Assembly: GCF_000499845.2 (NCBI RefSeq)
Contig: NC_023749.2
Location: 24,581,726 to 24,645,725 of the forward strand
DNA from: Phaseolus vulgaris
Lineage: Eukaryota; Streptophyta; Magnoliopsida; Fabales; Fabaceae
Length of the DNA stretch: 64,000 nt
Reading direction: 5' to 3'
In this document: piece by piece, positions 54,910 to 64,000 of the stretch
Numbering within the stretch: position 1 is the first letter of the stretch
How the letters are laid out: each line of letters begins with the position of its first letter
Notes under the pieces: generated by a model
What the model saw: only the letters and a program-made list of their open reading frames with translations
Told to the model about the DNA's origin: nothing
Databases searched by the model: none
Position numbers and translations under genes: made by a program

Positions 54910-56055
54910 ATGGCTTCGTCTTCAAGACAAAAACAGAAAGGCAAGGGAAAGCAAACCACTTCTCAAGGTGTGTTAGAAGGATGGTTCGCTGGAAATGAAG
55001 AAGGCATCAATGCCTACATTCATGAAACAAGCAGGAAGCAGATCAACATACCCAAGGTGCTGGATTTCAACTGGCTGAAATCTGAAAAACTGGTAGAAAC
55101 AAGGGCTGTGTTGAAGCACCAGAAACTGAAAAAGATGCTGGAATTAACGGGTAATGTCTATCCTGACTTGGTTAAGGTGTTTTATACTAACCTCACATTG
55201 GATGGGAAGAATGTTGTCTCTTATGTGAAAGGGACAAAGATGAAGATCACAAGTGAGGTGTGGAATTCTGTGGCTGGAATAAAATATGCTGGACTGAAAG
55301 TAGGGAAAGGGAACACCAGTGGAATTTCAGAATTCAACAAGCTACAATATTACAAAAGTTGCATGAGGAATCCTACAGAAAGCATAAACAGATTCCATGC
55401 AGGGCATTTGAACCTCACTCCACGTCTAGTTGCATACATCATAGCTTGGCAACTGATTCCAAGAGGAACAAACCATGCTGTCCTACATGAAGAGGATCTC
55501 ATTCTCCTATATTGCATCATGAACCAGATTAAGGTAAACTGGGTGTTCATTGTCAACGAACACATGCTCAAGTCAAAAAGGTTGGCTGATTACAGATTTC
55601 CCTATGCTATTCTTGTTTCCAAATTAATTGATTACTTTGGTATTGATGTTACAAATGAGAGAAATGACCCTATCAAAGCTGTAAGTGAGATTGATACTTC
55701 AACTCTCACCAAAATGGGTTTCCACAAGATTGAAAACAAGTGGGTGGTCCTCAAGGAGAAGGACACTCCAGCAGAACATGAAGATGAGGATGAAGCTATT
55801 CCTATGGATGATGACTCACCTGCTGCCCAATCTGAACATGAGGAAGTTGCTGCAAATGCCATAGTTGCCTATCAAAGTCCAGAATACCGTGGAGAACCAA
55901 TGTCTATGTTTGAGAGGCAAGTGCTGTACCGTCTTGATGTCATGTCTGCAGAACAAAGGGCACACTTTGAGGCTACTCATGCAAGGTTCCAACACCTTGA
56001 TAATCAGATTGAAGGAGTTCAGGCACAACTTGCAGAGCTTTACTACAAGGATTAG
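54910..56055 (+). CDS. SireB extra 3' ORF (env-position ORF), 381 aa
   Basis: It starts at ATG 54910 in a strong context (ACCATGG) rather than the upstream in-frame TTG, and runs open to 56053-56055. It is homologous to SireA 9453-10655: basic N-terminus, then GWFAGNEEG, YPDLVKVFYTNL, ITSEVWNSVAGIKYAGL, LHEEDLILLYCIMNQIKVNW, an acidic linker (about residues 285-330) and a C-terminal coiled coil. No signal peptide or membrane span is visible, so an envelope role is doubtful. It resembles legume ORFs described as putative plant transposon protein; I could not check this. Coiled coil and charged linker would suit a binding or scaffolding role, but that is a guess. Confidence 0.82.
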   Translation: MASSSRQKQKGKGKQTTSQGVLEGWFAGNEEGINAYIHETSRKQINIPKVLDFNWLKSEKLVETRAVLKHQKLKKMLELTGNVYPDLVKVFYTNLTLDGKNVVSYVKGTKMKITSEVWNSVAGIKYAGLKVGKGNTSGISEFNKLQYYKSCMRNPTESINRFHAGHLNLTPRLVAYIIAWQLIPRGTNHAVLHEEDLILLYCIMNQIKVNWVFIVNEHMLKSKRLADYRFPYAILVSKLIDYFGIDVTNERNDPIKAVSEIDTSTLTKMGFHKIENKWVVLKEKDTPAEHEDEDEAIPMDDDSPAAQSEHEEVAANAIVAYQSPEYRGEPMSMFERQVLYRLDVMSAEQRAHFEATHARFQHLDNQIEGVQAQLAELYYKD

Positions 56056-56202
56056 TAGTATTCTGTTTTTAAATGCTTTCTTTATCAGTTTTAAAGTTTC
56101 TGTAATGTTGAACAATTTGGTTTTCTGTTTCTGAACTATTATGATTGTGGTTTCTGCTTTATACCCCTGTATTCCCTATGCTTATATGCTGTTTGATGAA
56201 TC

Positions 56203-56216
56203 CAAAGGGGGAGAAA
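56203..56216 (+). other. SireB second polypurine-like tract
   Basis: AAAGGGGGAGAAAA, about 185 bp before the functional tract. SireA has an extra tract in a comparable position. Confidence 0.55.
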
Positions 56217-56390
56217 AATAGCTCACCATGCTAGGTGATGCTAGCTGAAACAGGGAGTTGATTCTGCACCTTTAAACAAATTCTGCATGTTATGCAATAT
56301 TGCTGTTTTCTGGTTTAAAGTCTGGTGCAGTGCAGGTACTTAAAGCAACAAAGCTATGAGGTTTAGCTATGGGGATTTGTCTCCATCAAA

Positions 56391-56401
56391 CAGGGGGAGA
56401 T
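56391..56401 (+). other. SireB polypurine tract
   Basis: CAGGGGGAGAT directly before the LTR at 56402. Confidence 0.85.
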
Positions 56402-58229
56402 TGTTGAAGATAGTTGCTGCCCCTTCAAGATTGTGTTTGATGAAGACTTGTATGTAGTGTTTGATGAAGACTTTTATGTACTTTCCATGTATTTGTGCTT
56501 TGCTTTAAGAATGTCTTAGTTAGTGCTTAGAGGTTGTCTAAGAGTAGCTTTTTGCTGAGTATCTCACCTCATAACCACTGGCTATGTGTTAAGAACAAGC
56601 ATAAGTTTTCTAAAACTGTTTTTCACATGTTTTACACAAAAACACGTTTTACTGCATAAAAATAAATCTGTTCTTTTCTAAATAAACAGATTCATTTTCT
56701 TCACTGATGCCTTGGCTATGTCTTGTGAAAATTAGATTTTGTGCATCAGGTATTTTGACTAAGTCTTCTTCTTTTCAAAACGACTGAGTTTTAAATTGTT
56801 AAACTTTCTCTGTTTTCGTTTTGAAAAATAAATCTGTTCATCTGTAAATGAATAGATTCTTTTTGCCTCTGGTGCCATGTCAAGCTTAAACGTTTTTTCA
56901 GTCTTATCTCAGCACCAGAATGGTTGACTAAGTCTCCTCACTTAACAGATTCTCTAACTGCTTTTGAAAATAAATCAGTTTATTTTATTTTCAATCTGTT
57001 CAAATGGTTTTATAACAGCTTTAACTGTTTTTCAAAATTCTGTTATAAGCTGGCTTTCTATAAAATGCAAACTTGTTTCTGAGCTTAACAACGATTCAAA
57101 CAGTTTATACTTTTGCAAAAAAACAAGTTTTAACAGCAGAGAGTTAAGTGTTTTCAAGGATTAGCATTTGTTCTTCAAAGATTTCAAAAATCACAAAGTG
57201 CTTGTTCTTGGTTTGGTTCCAAAAGCTTGGTGTGAGGTGCAGCTACTGTTCTAGCAATCTTGCCTACTGGTTTAAGGCTGATCTTTGTTACCTCAATCAG
57301 GTGTAGTCGTTTCACTTCTTATTACTTGCAAAAGTTTGGTTGAATCCTCTTCTTGATAGGTGTTCTTGGAGAGTGGATGTGTGTGTATGAGTGCTGAAAT
57401 AGGTTTTTTCAGCAAGAGTACCTAAGTTCTTGTAGGTTTCAAGAACAGTGGGAAGTGTACTTGATTGTACTGTGTGTTAGTGAATTCCACCTGTTGTTGG
57501 TGAAGACTGGATGTAGCTCAGGTTGAGTGAACCAGTATAATTGCTTGTGTTCATTCTCTCTCTCTCTCTGCAATTTCGTTTCTGCATAATTGATAAAACA
57601 GCGAAGAAATAAATCTGTTCAATTGAAAATAAATCTGTTCTTTCTGGGCACAGTGCATACTGTTCTTGATTTCTGAAAAAGCTGTTTTAATCTGGTAAGA
57701 ACATATAAAATCTGCTAAAAGCCACTGGAACAGATTGATCGTGATAGGTTGCTCAAGAAAACTGTCAACGTCATTAATTGAACCTTAAACAATTGCTTAA
57801 AATTAAAGCTTGCTGTTCTGTGATTAAGTGTTCTTAATTTCTGGAAAATTGCTTAACATCAAGAAGAACATTCATAGTCTGTTAAAAGCCACTGAAACAG
57901 CTTGTTTGCAAAGATCACTCAATTAATTAGCATGCTACCAATTGAACCTTAATCACTTGCTTGAAATTGAAGCTTGCAGTTTTGTGTTTCACTGTTTTTC
58001 AAATCTGATATTTGTGTGTGTGCTGCTGAAAATTTTCACTGCATGATCTTGTGATTAATCTTGCTGAATTAAAAGCTTTTCAAACAAAAACAGTGCTGAA
58101 ATAAATTTGTTCATTTTTACATAAATCGATTTATTTTCTGTAAAACTGGATTAAACACTGTTTCTGCGAAGAAGTTTTAAAAGGTCAATTCACCCCCCCT
58201 CTTGAACTTTGGCACTATTAAACCCAACA
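56402..58229 (+). repeat. SireB 3' LTR
   Basis: 1828 bp, identical in length to the 5' LTR with three transitions between them. It ends CCAACA before target duplication GCCAG. Confidence 0.92.
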
Positions 58230-58730
58230 GCCAGGACCTTTCAGCGAATCGCTGCTAAGGTTCTACACAAAGACGTTCACCAAGAACAGACGACAAGCGT
58301 TGGCACACATCGCTGCAAATGATCGAGTAACGGAGAAACAAGGACTTGTCAGTCCTATCCGACCTCGAGCAACAGGTCGGCCTCAGCCCATGAGGGTGCA
58401 CGAGGCGACCATAGAGAAAAAGGGAACGGAAAAGCCCTACGAACGGTTCTAGACGGGGACGTGCACACGGAGGGACCTGCCCCCGAAGTATAATTTTCGA
58501 GTGGAGCTCAAGGAGCTAATTGCTATCCCAAACATAGCGACGAGGCTGAAGGTGCCCGCAAAGACCGATAGGAAGATGGGGCCCAACAAGAACCCTTGGT
58601 GTCAGTTTCACCAAGCAAATGGCCACTACATACGCAATTGCTTGGCCCTGACACACCAACTAGATGAGCTAGTAAAGAGCGGGTTCTTAACGGATTATCT
58701 TCAAGAGCCGCAGAACGATCAAGCGTTGGT
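58230..58730 (+). pseudogene. TatB gag, 3' part
   Basis: Resumes after SireB with GPFSESLLRF, continues to the zinc-knuckle variant CQFHQANGHYIRNC (near 58602) and on to DYLQEPQND (near 58695). One stop at 58450-58452 replaces a residue in the linker. Where TatA has TAA, TatB keeps CAA (near 58720). Confidence 0.82.
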
Positions 58731-59456
58731 AACTGTAGGGGCAGATCAGGGGCACGAGGTTTCCATTCACGGGGATATCAACACGATCTCAAGAGGATTT
58801 TTAAGAGGAGGGTGCACCGCCTCCCAACGAAAGAAGTACGCGCGAGAGGTAGTGGCGGTGAAGGTGCAACAGGTATATAAGACTCCCGACGTCGATCTCG
58901 TCTTCACCAAGGCCGACCACCAGGATGTCATACCCCATGACAATGACCCGGTAGTGATTTTGCTAGCCACAACAGAAAGGAAGGTGCACCGCGTCCTCGT
59001 GGATCAAGGAAGTTCAGCCGATGTGATGTTCTGATCAACCTTCAACAAGTTACAACTATGCCCAGACCAGTTGAGGCCCTATACCGGATGTTTGTATGAT
59101 TTCGTTGGAGACCAGGTGGAGGTGCGTGGGCATATAGAGTTCAGGACGAGCTTCACGGATGTCACGACTTCACACACTACCAGCATCAGGTATTTTGTCG
59201 TTAATGCTCCGTCAGCCTACAATATACTATTAGGTAGACCTGCTTTAAACAGGATTGGAGCAGTTGCCTCCACAAGGCATATGAAGATGAAGTTTCCTTC
59301 CCTTAAGGGTATGGTGATCACCATCAAGCCTGACCAAAAAGAGGCCAAGAAGTGCTACAAAAATAGCTTCAAGACAAAGAGAGGGGTGTTCGCTGTTACT
59401 ACCCAGCCTCCAAGGGAAGAAGGGATCACCCGTGCAGAGATCGCCTGGGAGAAATG
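58731..59456 (+). pseudogene. TatB protease region
   Basis: HRVLVDQGSSADVMF near 58989, TGA at 59032-59034 shared with TatA, then YTGCLYDFVGDQVEVRGHIEF and YNILLGRPALNRIGAVAS (near 59220), which TatA has lost. A TGA at 59455-59457 arises where TatA reads CGA. Confidence 0.82.
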
Positions 59457-60004
59457 ACCCGAACCCGCCGAAGACGTAGTAGAAAGAGAGATCGGTGGGA
59501 AGAGGTTCAAGCTTCGCAAATCTTTGAGCCAAGACTCGCATGATCAAGTTGTCGAGGTCATAGCATGGCACCTTGACGCCTTCGCGTGGTCTGCCTCTGA
59601 CATGCCTGGCATAGACCCTGACTTCCTGTGTCATCGTCTCACCATGGACCACCAGGTCCAACCTGTTCGCCAGAGAAGGTGAAAATTCAACGAAGAAAGG
59701 CGTTTGGTCATACGCGAAGAGACAGAGAAGCTGTTGAAAGCTGGCCACATTAGGGAGATTCAGTACCCCAAATGGTTGGCCAATGTGGTGTTAGTAAAGA
59801 AGGCCACAGGAAGTGGAGGATGGCGTTGACTTCACGGATCTCAACAAGGCATGTTCAAAGGACTCCTACCCGCTGCCCAGTATTGATGCCTTGGTAAACA
59901 ACGCGTCTGGATGCAGATTACTCAGCTTCCTGGATGCCTTCTCTGGTTACAACCAGATCATGATGCACCCCAGGGACGAGTGCAAGACATCATTTATGAC
60001 TGAG
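59457..60004 (+). pseudogene. TatB reverse transcriptase, 5' part
   Basis: REETEKLLKAGHI, YPKWLANVVLVKK, a small loss near 59806, then DFTDLNKACSKDSYPLP and LLSFLDAFSGYNQIMMHP. It keeps the FSGYNQ form that TatA changed. Cut at 60009 by the solo LTR. Confidence 0.82.
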
Positions 60005-61124
60005 TTGTCTGTTGAACCAAGTGGTGTTCAAGCTTTGAAGAATCCAAACCCTTTGAAGGATGTTGAAGCCTTGGTTGTGCTTGGTGTTGCTGTGCTGGTT
60101 TAGTATAGTTCTGGGGTAGTTTGAGTATTGTAATCCACCCCTTGATCGAATCTAAATCATAAGCATCTCAATCTTTGTGAAAGTAAAATGTTTTCAAACT
60201 AAGTTAAAACAACCGATTGTTTTACGAAACAACCGATTGTTTATACTTAGATGTTTTGAGAAAAAGATTGAAAACTGTTTTTAAAATGGTTGAACTGTTA
60301 AGAACCAAAACAACCGATTGATTCGAAGAAACAACCGATTGCTTGTTTTGGGACCATAACAGAAAAACTGTTTTATCTTTGACTGAGCTTTAAATGATTT
60401 AACTACTTACGCTCCAGTCATTAAATGTTTTGACCAATCTTTTAATGCAATTTAAGAGTTTGTTAAGATTTGATAACAAACTACATCTTTGAATATATTC
60501 AGAAAAACAGTTTGTAAAAAAACAAGAATTTTGAATAGAGTTTTCTGAGTTTTTCAAAGAGCTGAGATTGCTGAAAGTTTGTGATTGATCAAAGTTTGTG
60601 GAATAGGATTCAACTTGTATTGATTTCAGATTATCTTCCGTAACAAGTGTAATCCTTGAACTCTGTAAAACAAGTTTGGTTTCTGTGTTTGTTGAGATTG
60701 GCTGTGTGTTCTTGAGGAGATCAAGATCAACAATCTTGGTGTTGGTGTGTTGGCCAAGAAGAGTGTGTGTCTTGAGGTGTTCAAGGTCATTCTCTTGGTT
60801 GTTGTGTAAGTGATCAAGTTGTGATTGCTTAGTGGATTTCATCAGGGTTTCTGAGAAGACTGGATGTATCTCTTGATTTAGAGTGAACCAGTATAAACAT
60901 CTGTGTGCAATCTCTCTATCCTTAACTCTTTAAATTCAGTTTTGTTTGTTGTTTGCTGGTATAAACAACCGATTGTTTTTCTGGTTCTGCTGTTTTTGGT
61001 AAACTGAATTTCTTATCAATTGTTTCCTGAGATAAATTCATTCTTGTTTTAAAAGTTTACGAAAATCCTCTTTAAACAATTCACCCCCCCCCTCTAGTTT
61101 AAAACTATCCATTCTAACATTGTC
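60005..61124 (+). mobile_element. Solo LTR of SireA family with 5 bp target duplication
   Basis: 60010-61119 (1110 bp), TGTTGAACC...TTCTAACA, flanked by TTGTC (60005-60009 and 61120-61124). It is the reverse orientation of SireA's LTRs as written on this strand and matches them throughout with moderate divergence. It carries five motif copies (AACAACCGATTGTT form; two mutated). A solo LTR results from recombination between the two LTRs of a full element. Confidence 0.9.
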
Positions 61125-61790
61125 TTGTTATTGCTACAAGGTAATGCCCTTTGGATTGAAGAACGCAGGTGCCACCTACTAGAGGCTGATGGACAGAGTA
61201 CTAGCGCCCATGTTAGGGCGAAATGTCCAAGCATATGTACATGACATGGTGGTCACCTCCCAACAAAAGGAGCAGCACGTGGTAGACCTAGAAGAGTTGT
61301 TCACCACGATAGCGAAGCATAGGCTAAAGCTGAACCCAGAGAAGTGTGTGTTCAGAGTCGAAGCAGGCAAGTTCTTGGGGTTCCTACTCACTGAGCGTGG
61401 GATAGAAGCAAATCCCGAGAAGTGCGCTGCGATAATAGCAATGAGAAGCCCAATCTCGGCAAAGGAGGTGCAGCAGTTGATAGGGCGCAAAAGTTCGGTT
61501 CTGCTGCAAGAACAAGACCAGGTGCAGAAGTCGATCTACTTCTTCAGCAAAGTACTGCAAGGGCCAGAGGTGAGATACCAGGCCCCAAAGAAAGCAGCTC
61601 TGGCAGTAGTATTCTCAGCGCGAAGACTTCGCCACTACTTCCAGAGCTTCATCATGATAGTAATGACAGACCTTCCAATTCGCAAGGTCTTACAAAAGCC
61701 AGATGTGGCAGGGAGAATGGTGCGATGGGAAGTAGAGCTATCTGAGTTTGACGTACAGTATGAGCCTAGAGGCCCCATTAAAGGCCAGGT
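61125..61790 (+). pseudogene. TatB reverse transcriptase (3' part) and RNase H remnant
   Basis: VMPFGLKNAGATY, then a TAG near 61180, AYVHDMVV near 61234 (the first catalytic Asp of YVDD is His here), and the thumb. About 220 bp between LIGR (61487) and SSVLLQ are deleted; TatA keeps them. The end LRHYFQSF (near 61627) is kept, which TatA lost. Confidence 0.82.
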
Positions 61791-62256
61791 TTACGCTGAC
61801 TTCATAGTAGAGATCTCCTCGGCAGCCACGCACCAAGAAGGAGCAGGTTTCATATGGGTGCTCTCTGTTGATGGTTCCTCAAACCATCAAGTCAGCGGGG
61901 TTGGTGTCATCTTGGAAGGACCAGATGGGTTGCTGATTGAGCAGGCCCTACAGTTCGCTTTCAAGGCCAGTAACAACCAAAAAGAATATGAGGCCCTAAT
62001 CGCTGGAATGTTGTTGGCCAAGGAGATGGGAGCAAAAGGTTTGCTGGCAAAGAGTGATTCTTTGTTAGTCACAAGTCAGGTCACGGGGGAATACCAAGCT
62101 AAGGATCCTCAAATGACTGCATACCTAGAGTACGTCCAAGTTATGAAGGAAACGTTTGAGGTGTTCAAGTTAGTCCACCCAGAGAACAAAATGCCCGAGC
62201 AAACTTGCTTGCAAAGCTCGCTAGTTCAATCAAGGGGGGCAGGCAGAGAACAGTGA
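61791..62256 (+). pseudogene. TatB second (archaeal-type) RNase H
   Basis: SVDGSSNHQVSGVGVI near 61864, EYEALIAGM near 61987, SDSLLVTSQV near 62056. Diverges after EVFKLVH with a frame shift relative to the family. It marks the Tat clade as in TatA. Confidence 0.82.
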
Positions 62257-62384
62257 TTCAGGAGACCCTGAAGACACCTCGGACTACCGTAGACAACTTG
62301 GCAGAAGTCCAACATATTAGCACATTGGAAGGGGTGAGGAGGAGTCATCGGTCGTTAACACAGGAGACAATCAAAACACCCAAA
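62257..62384 (+). other. TatB remnant before 3' LTR
   Basis: About 130 bp of former internal DNA with no domain. Integrase is absent; the join to the middle of the LTR is near 62385. Confidence 0.5.
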
Positions 62385-63005
62385 ATAAGTTAACAATTAA
62401 GACATGAGATATGTGGGAAGCCTAGATCACGAAGGATCCATGCACGTAGTGTGTATACCACATGCAGGCGCGGCACGAGAGAATATTCCTGGGAGGCGCT
62501 AAAGCCGATTAGGATTAAGGTTTACAGGGAAAGTTGCATGCATGGCACGTGAATGCTTAGGGCACCCACAATGCAGATGGCGCTAGAGATTAGGTGCACT
62601 AGTTGGTACCCAAGCGACCACTCTGTTATTCGTTGCATTCCAGTTACGGGAAGTTCTATGTGCCAGATATGCTAAGATTATGTAAATAGCGGCGCAGGGA
62701 CATTCTCCAAGGAACCCTAGACAAGGGTAACAACACAAAGGTAAACCCTAGTTTCAACCTATATAAAGGGTGCCAAGAACCCTAGCAAGGTACAGAGTTT
62801 CTGAGACTGAAACTACTTTATACACTTGGTGTTTCTTTGCCCTTATACTGACTTGAGCGTCGGAGTGCAAACGGTCGTCAAGGCGTCCTTTTGTCTTTGT
62901 AGGTGAGAGATTTCTTGATAAGGAAACACCATTCTCAAGCAGAGATAGAAGGGCCAAAGGCTGCCGTTAGAATCAATCGGCGGAGTGAGTTAACCGGCAA
63001 GAACA
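62385..63005 (+). repeat. TatB 3' LTR, 5'-truncated
   Basis: Starts AATAAGTTAACAATTAAG, matching the TatA 5' LTR from about 5008, and contains the 235 bp missing from the TatB 5' LTR. TATA box at 62759-62768. Ends AAGAACA. Confidence 0.82.
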
Positions 63006-64000
63006 AAATTGTGGTAGGTCTCATGAATTTTTTTTTGTAACACAAGTAAATTCTTTCTATTATCATTATGTAGTATTACTATGAGACAAGTTAATAAAGG
63101 TAGTCTGATAAGTGTAATAGATCTATGGCATTGTAATGTTAATGTCAATGACTTTATGATAAGAGAGATAGTCAACTGGTAGAGAGTTTGATGTGAATCT
63201 AATAGAAGTTTAATGAATAAAATAATTTTAATATATAATTTTCATAATAGATTAATATATAGAATTGAATATCAATTTTTACATGAAAAAACTTAAATAT
63301 TATCATTTATACCTTTTAGAGTGTTGTTATTAACAAAGATTTATGTATAAATATATAGAATAAATTCATTTATAGAGTATTAACATGGAAGTTTTAAATG
63401 TTAATTGAAAAAATAAAGTTTATATGACCTTTTCATTAATTTTTGTATAACTCAATTTAGGTATAATATTTTTACCAGGTTATTTAGATAGTTTCTAACT
63501 TATATTATTTAAGAAGCTTGTTTAACATGATTAGAACCTGTTTGCGAATCAATTTTTATTTGAAGTAGCTTTTTAAAATATTAACTTCTAATTTTTTATA
63601 TTTATTCTATTATTATTTTTTAAATATTTATTAAATCTTCCGGGTTTTTTTCAACTAGAGCGAGTTATTATTTATTTAACTTAAACCCCTCCATTTATAT
63701 GTACTTATTTTGACTTTATTATAATATTTAATTTATTACTCCAATACACTAATTGATATAGTATTTTTAATATTATTTTTAAAATTTTGATTAAAAATAT
63801 GTTATTAAATTGTATAAGATTAATAATATAATATAAAATAAAAGTAGTAATTGAAACTAAAAAAAATGCAATTTAAATAATTCATCTACTAATAAAAATT
63901 TAAAGATTTAAAATATATATTTTTAATAACCAAAACTATAAAAACGCAAAATTTATAAGCTAATTACTTTCAGGTTTCAATTTCTAACTAGTTTTTGTGA
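63006..64000. repeat. AT-rich repeat R4, right half (runs off the window)
   Basis: Matches 16376-17380 of R1 closely to the window end, and R3 from 33275. It lacks four bases at GTGTATGG. No gene is seen. Confidence 0.8.

Larger units (their letters stand above)
47821..58229 (+). mobile_element. SireB: young, nearly intact Sirevirus-like Ty1/copia element
   Basis: 10409 bp, with 1828 bp LTRs that differ at three positions, and a perfect 5 bp target duplication GCCAG (47816-47820 and 58230-58234). The order is LTR, primer site TGGTATCAAGAGC, gag, pol (protease, integrase, reverse transcriptase, RNase H), a separate extra ORF, polypurine tract, LTR. This is the Ty1/copia domain order, and the long LTRs, two-knuckle Gag and extra 3' ORF fit the Sirevirus lineage. 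One nonsense codon in pol is the only clear lesion. Confidence 0.93.
46409..63005 (+). mobile_element. TatB: decayed Tat-lineage element with nested SireB and a solo LTR
   Basis: Same family, orientation and insertion point as TatA: flanks GAATT (46404-46408) and AAATT (63006-63010). Internal order is LTR, primer site, gag (cut by SireB), protease, reverse transcriptase (cut by a solo LTR), RNase H remnant, aRNase H and partial 3' LTR. Integrase is lost. After removing the nested elements about 5.1 kb remain, similar to TatA, yet the deletions differ. Confidence 0.88.

Noticed and set aside
1..64000. tRNA, rRNA or organelle-derived DNA
   Set aside because: No cloverleaf-like or rRNA-like stretch was noticed; the short tRNA-complementary strings are retrotransposon primer sites.

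Overview
This window looks like plant nuclear DNA, most likely from a legume and plausibly a Phaseoleae species such as a bean, Vigna or pigeonpea relative. That placement rests on recognising the retrotransposon families, not on a database search. Almost the whole window is LTR retrotransposon sequence set in very AT-rich DNA. I could support only one ordinary host gene: a two-exon secreted defensin-like cysteine-rich peptide gene at 18481-18824 on the minus strand.

Layout. 1-3116: 3' part of a chromovirus (CRM-like, called CRM1), reverse transcriptase to LTR. 3117-4283: antisense gag fragment of an Athila-type element. 4284-4760 and 16376-17540: two halves of an AT-rich repeat (R1) split by a decayed Tat-lineage Ty3/gypsy element, TatA (4761-16375). 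TatA is itself split by a 6.5 kb Sirevirus-like Ty1/copia element (SireA, 7885-14361, minus) that has gag and an extra ORF but no pol. 17541-20213: AT-rich DNA with the defensin-like gene and a 520 bp TIR element. 20214-22280: repeat copy R2. 22281-28224: Athila element on the minus strand. 28222-28490: a short inverted piece of the same family. 28491-32940: Tekay/Del chromovirus (Tekay1). 32941-34312: R3. 34313-34978: Athila 3' fragment. 34979-40089: CRM2 in the order pol - LTR - gag. 40190-41187: hidden exons of a CACTA-type Ulp1-like protease (minus). 41188-44988: Tekay2 with a complete 3' LTR. 44989-46408 and 63006-64000: R4, split by TatB (46409-63005). TatB holds a nearly intact, very young Sirevirus-like element (SireB, 47821-58229) and a solo LTR (60010-61119) of the SireA family.

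The layers give a clear history. TatA and TatB sit at the same nucleotide of two R copies, share two internal nonsense mutations and share the same altered target duplication, so they are one dead insertion later copied by segmental duplication. Tekay1-R3 and Tekay2-R4 also look like duplicates, one with a microhomology deletion. The nested Sirevirus insertions came afterwards.

The most interesting biology is in the two Sirevirus-like elements. Both carry an extra 3' ORF of about 380-400 codons in the position where Sireviruses can carry an env-like gene, and in the pol-less SireA this is the only long intact frame. Both families are also studded with their own short interrupted palindrome of one shared design (arm, TCGG or TCTG, inverted arm), often in pairs about 21 bp apart, in LTRs and internal DNA and even inside gag. 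Both have a second polypurine-like tract upstream of the normal one.
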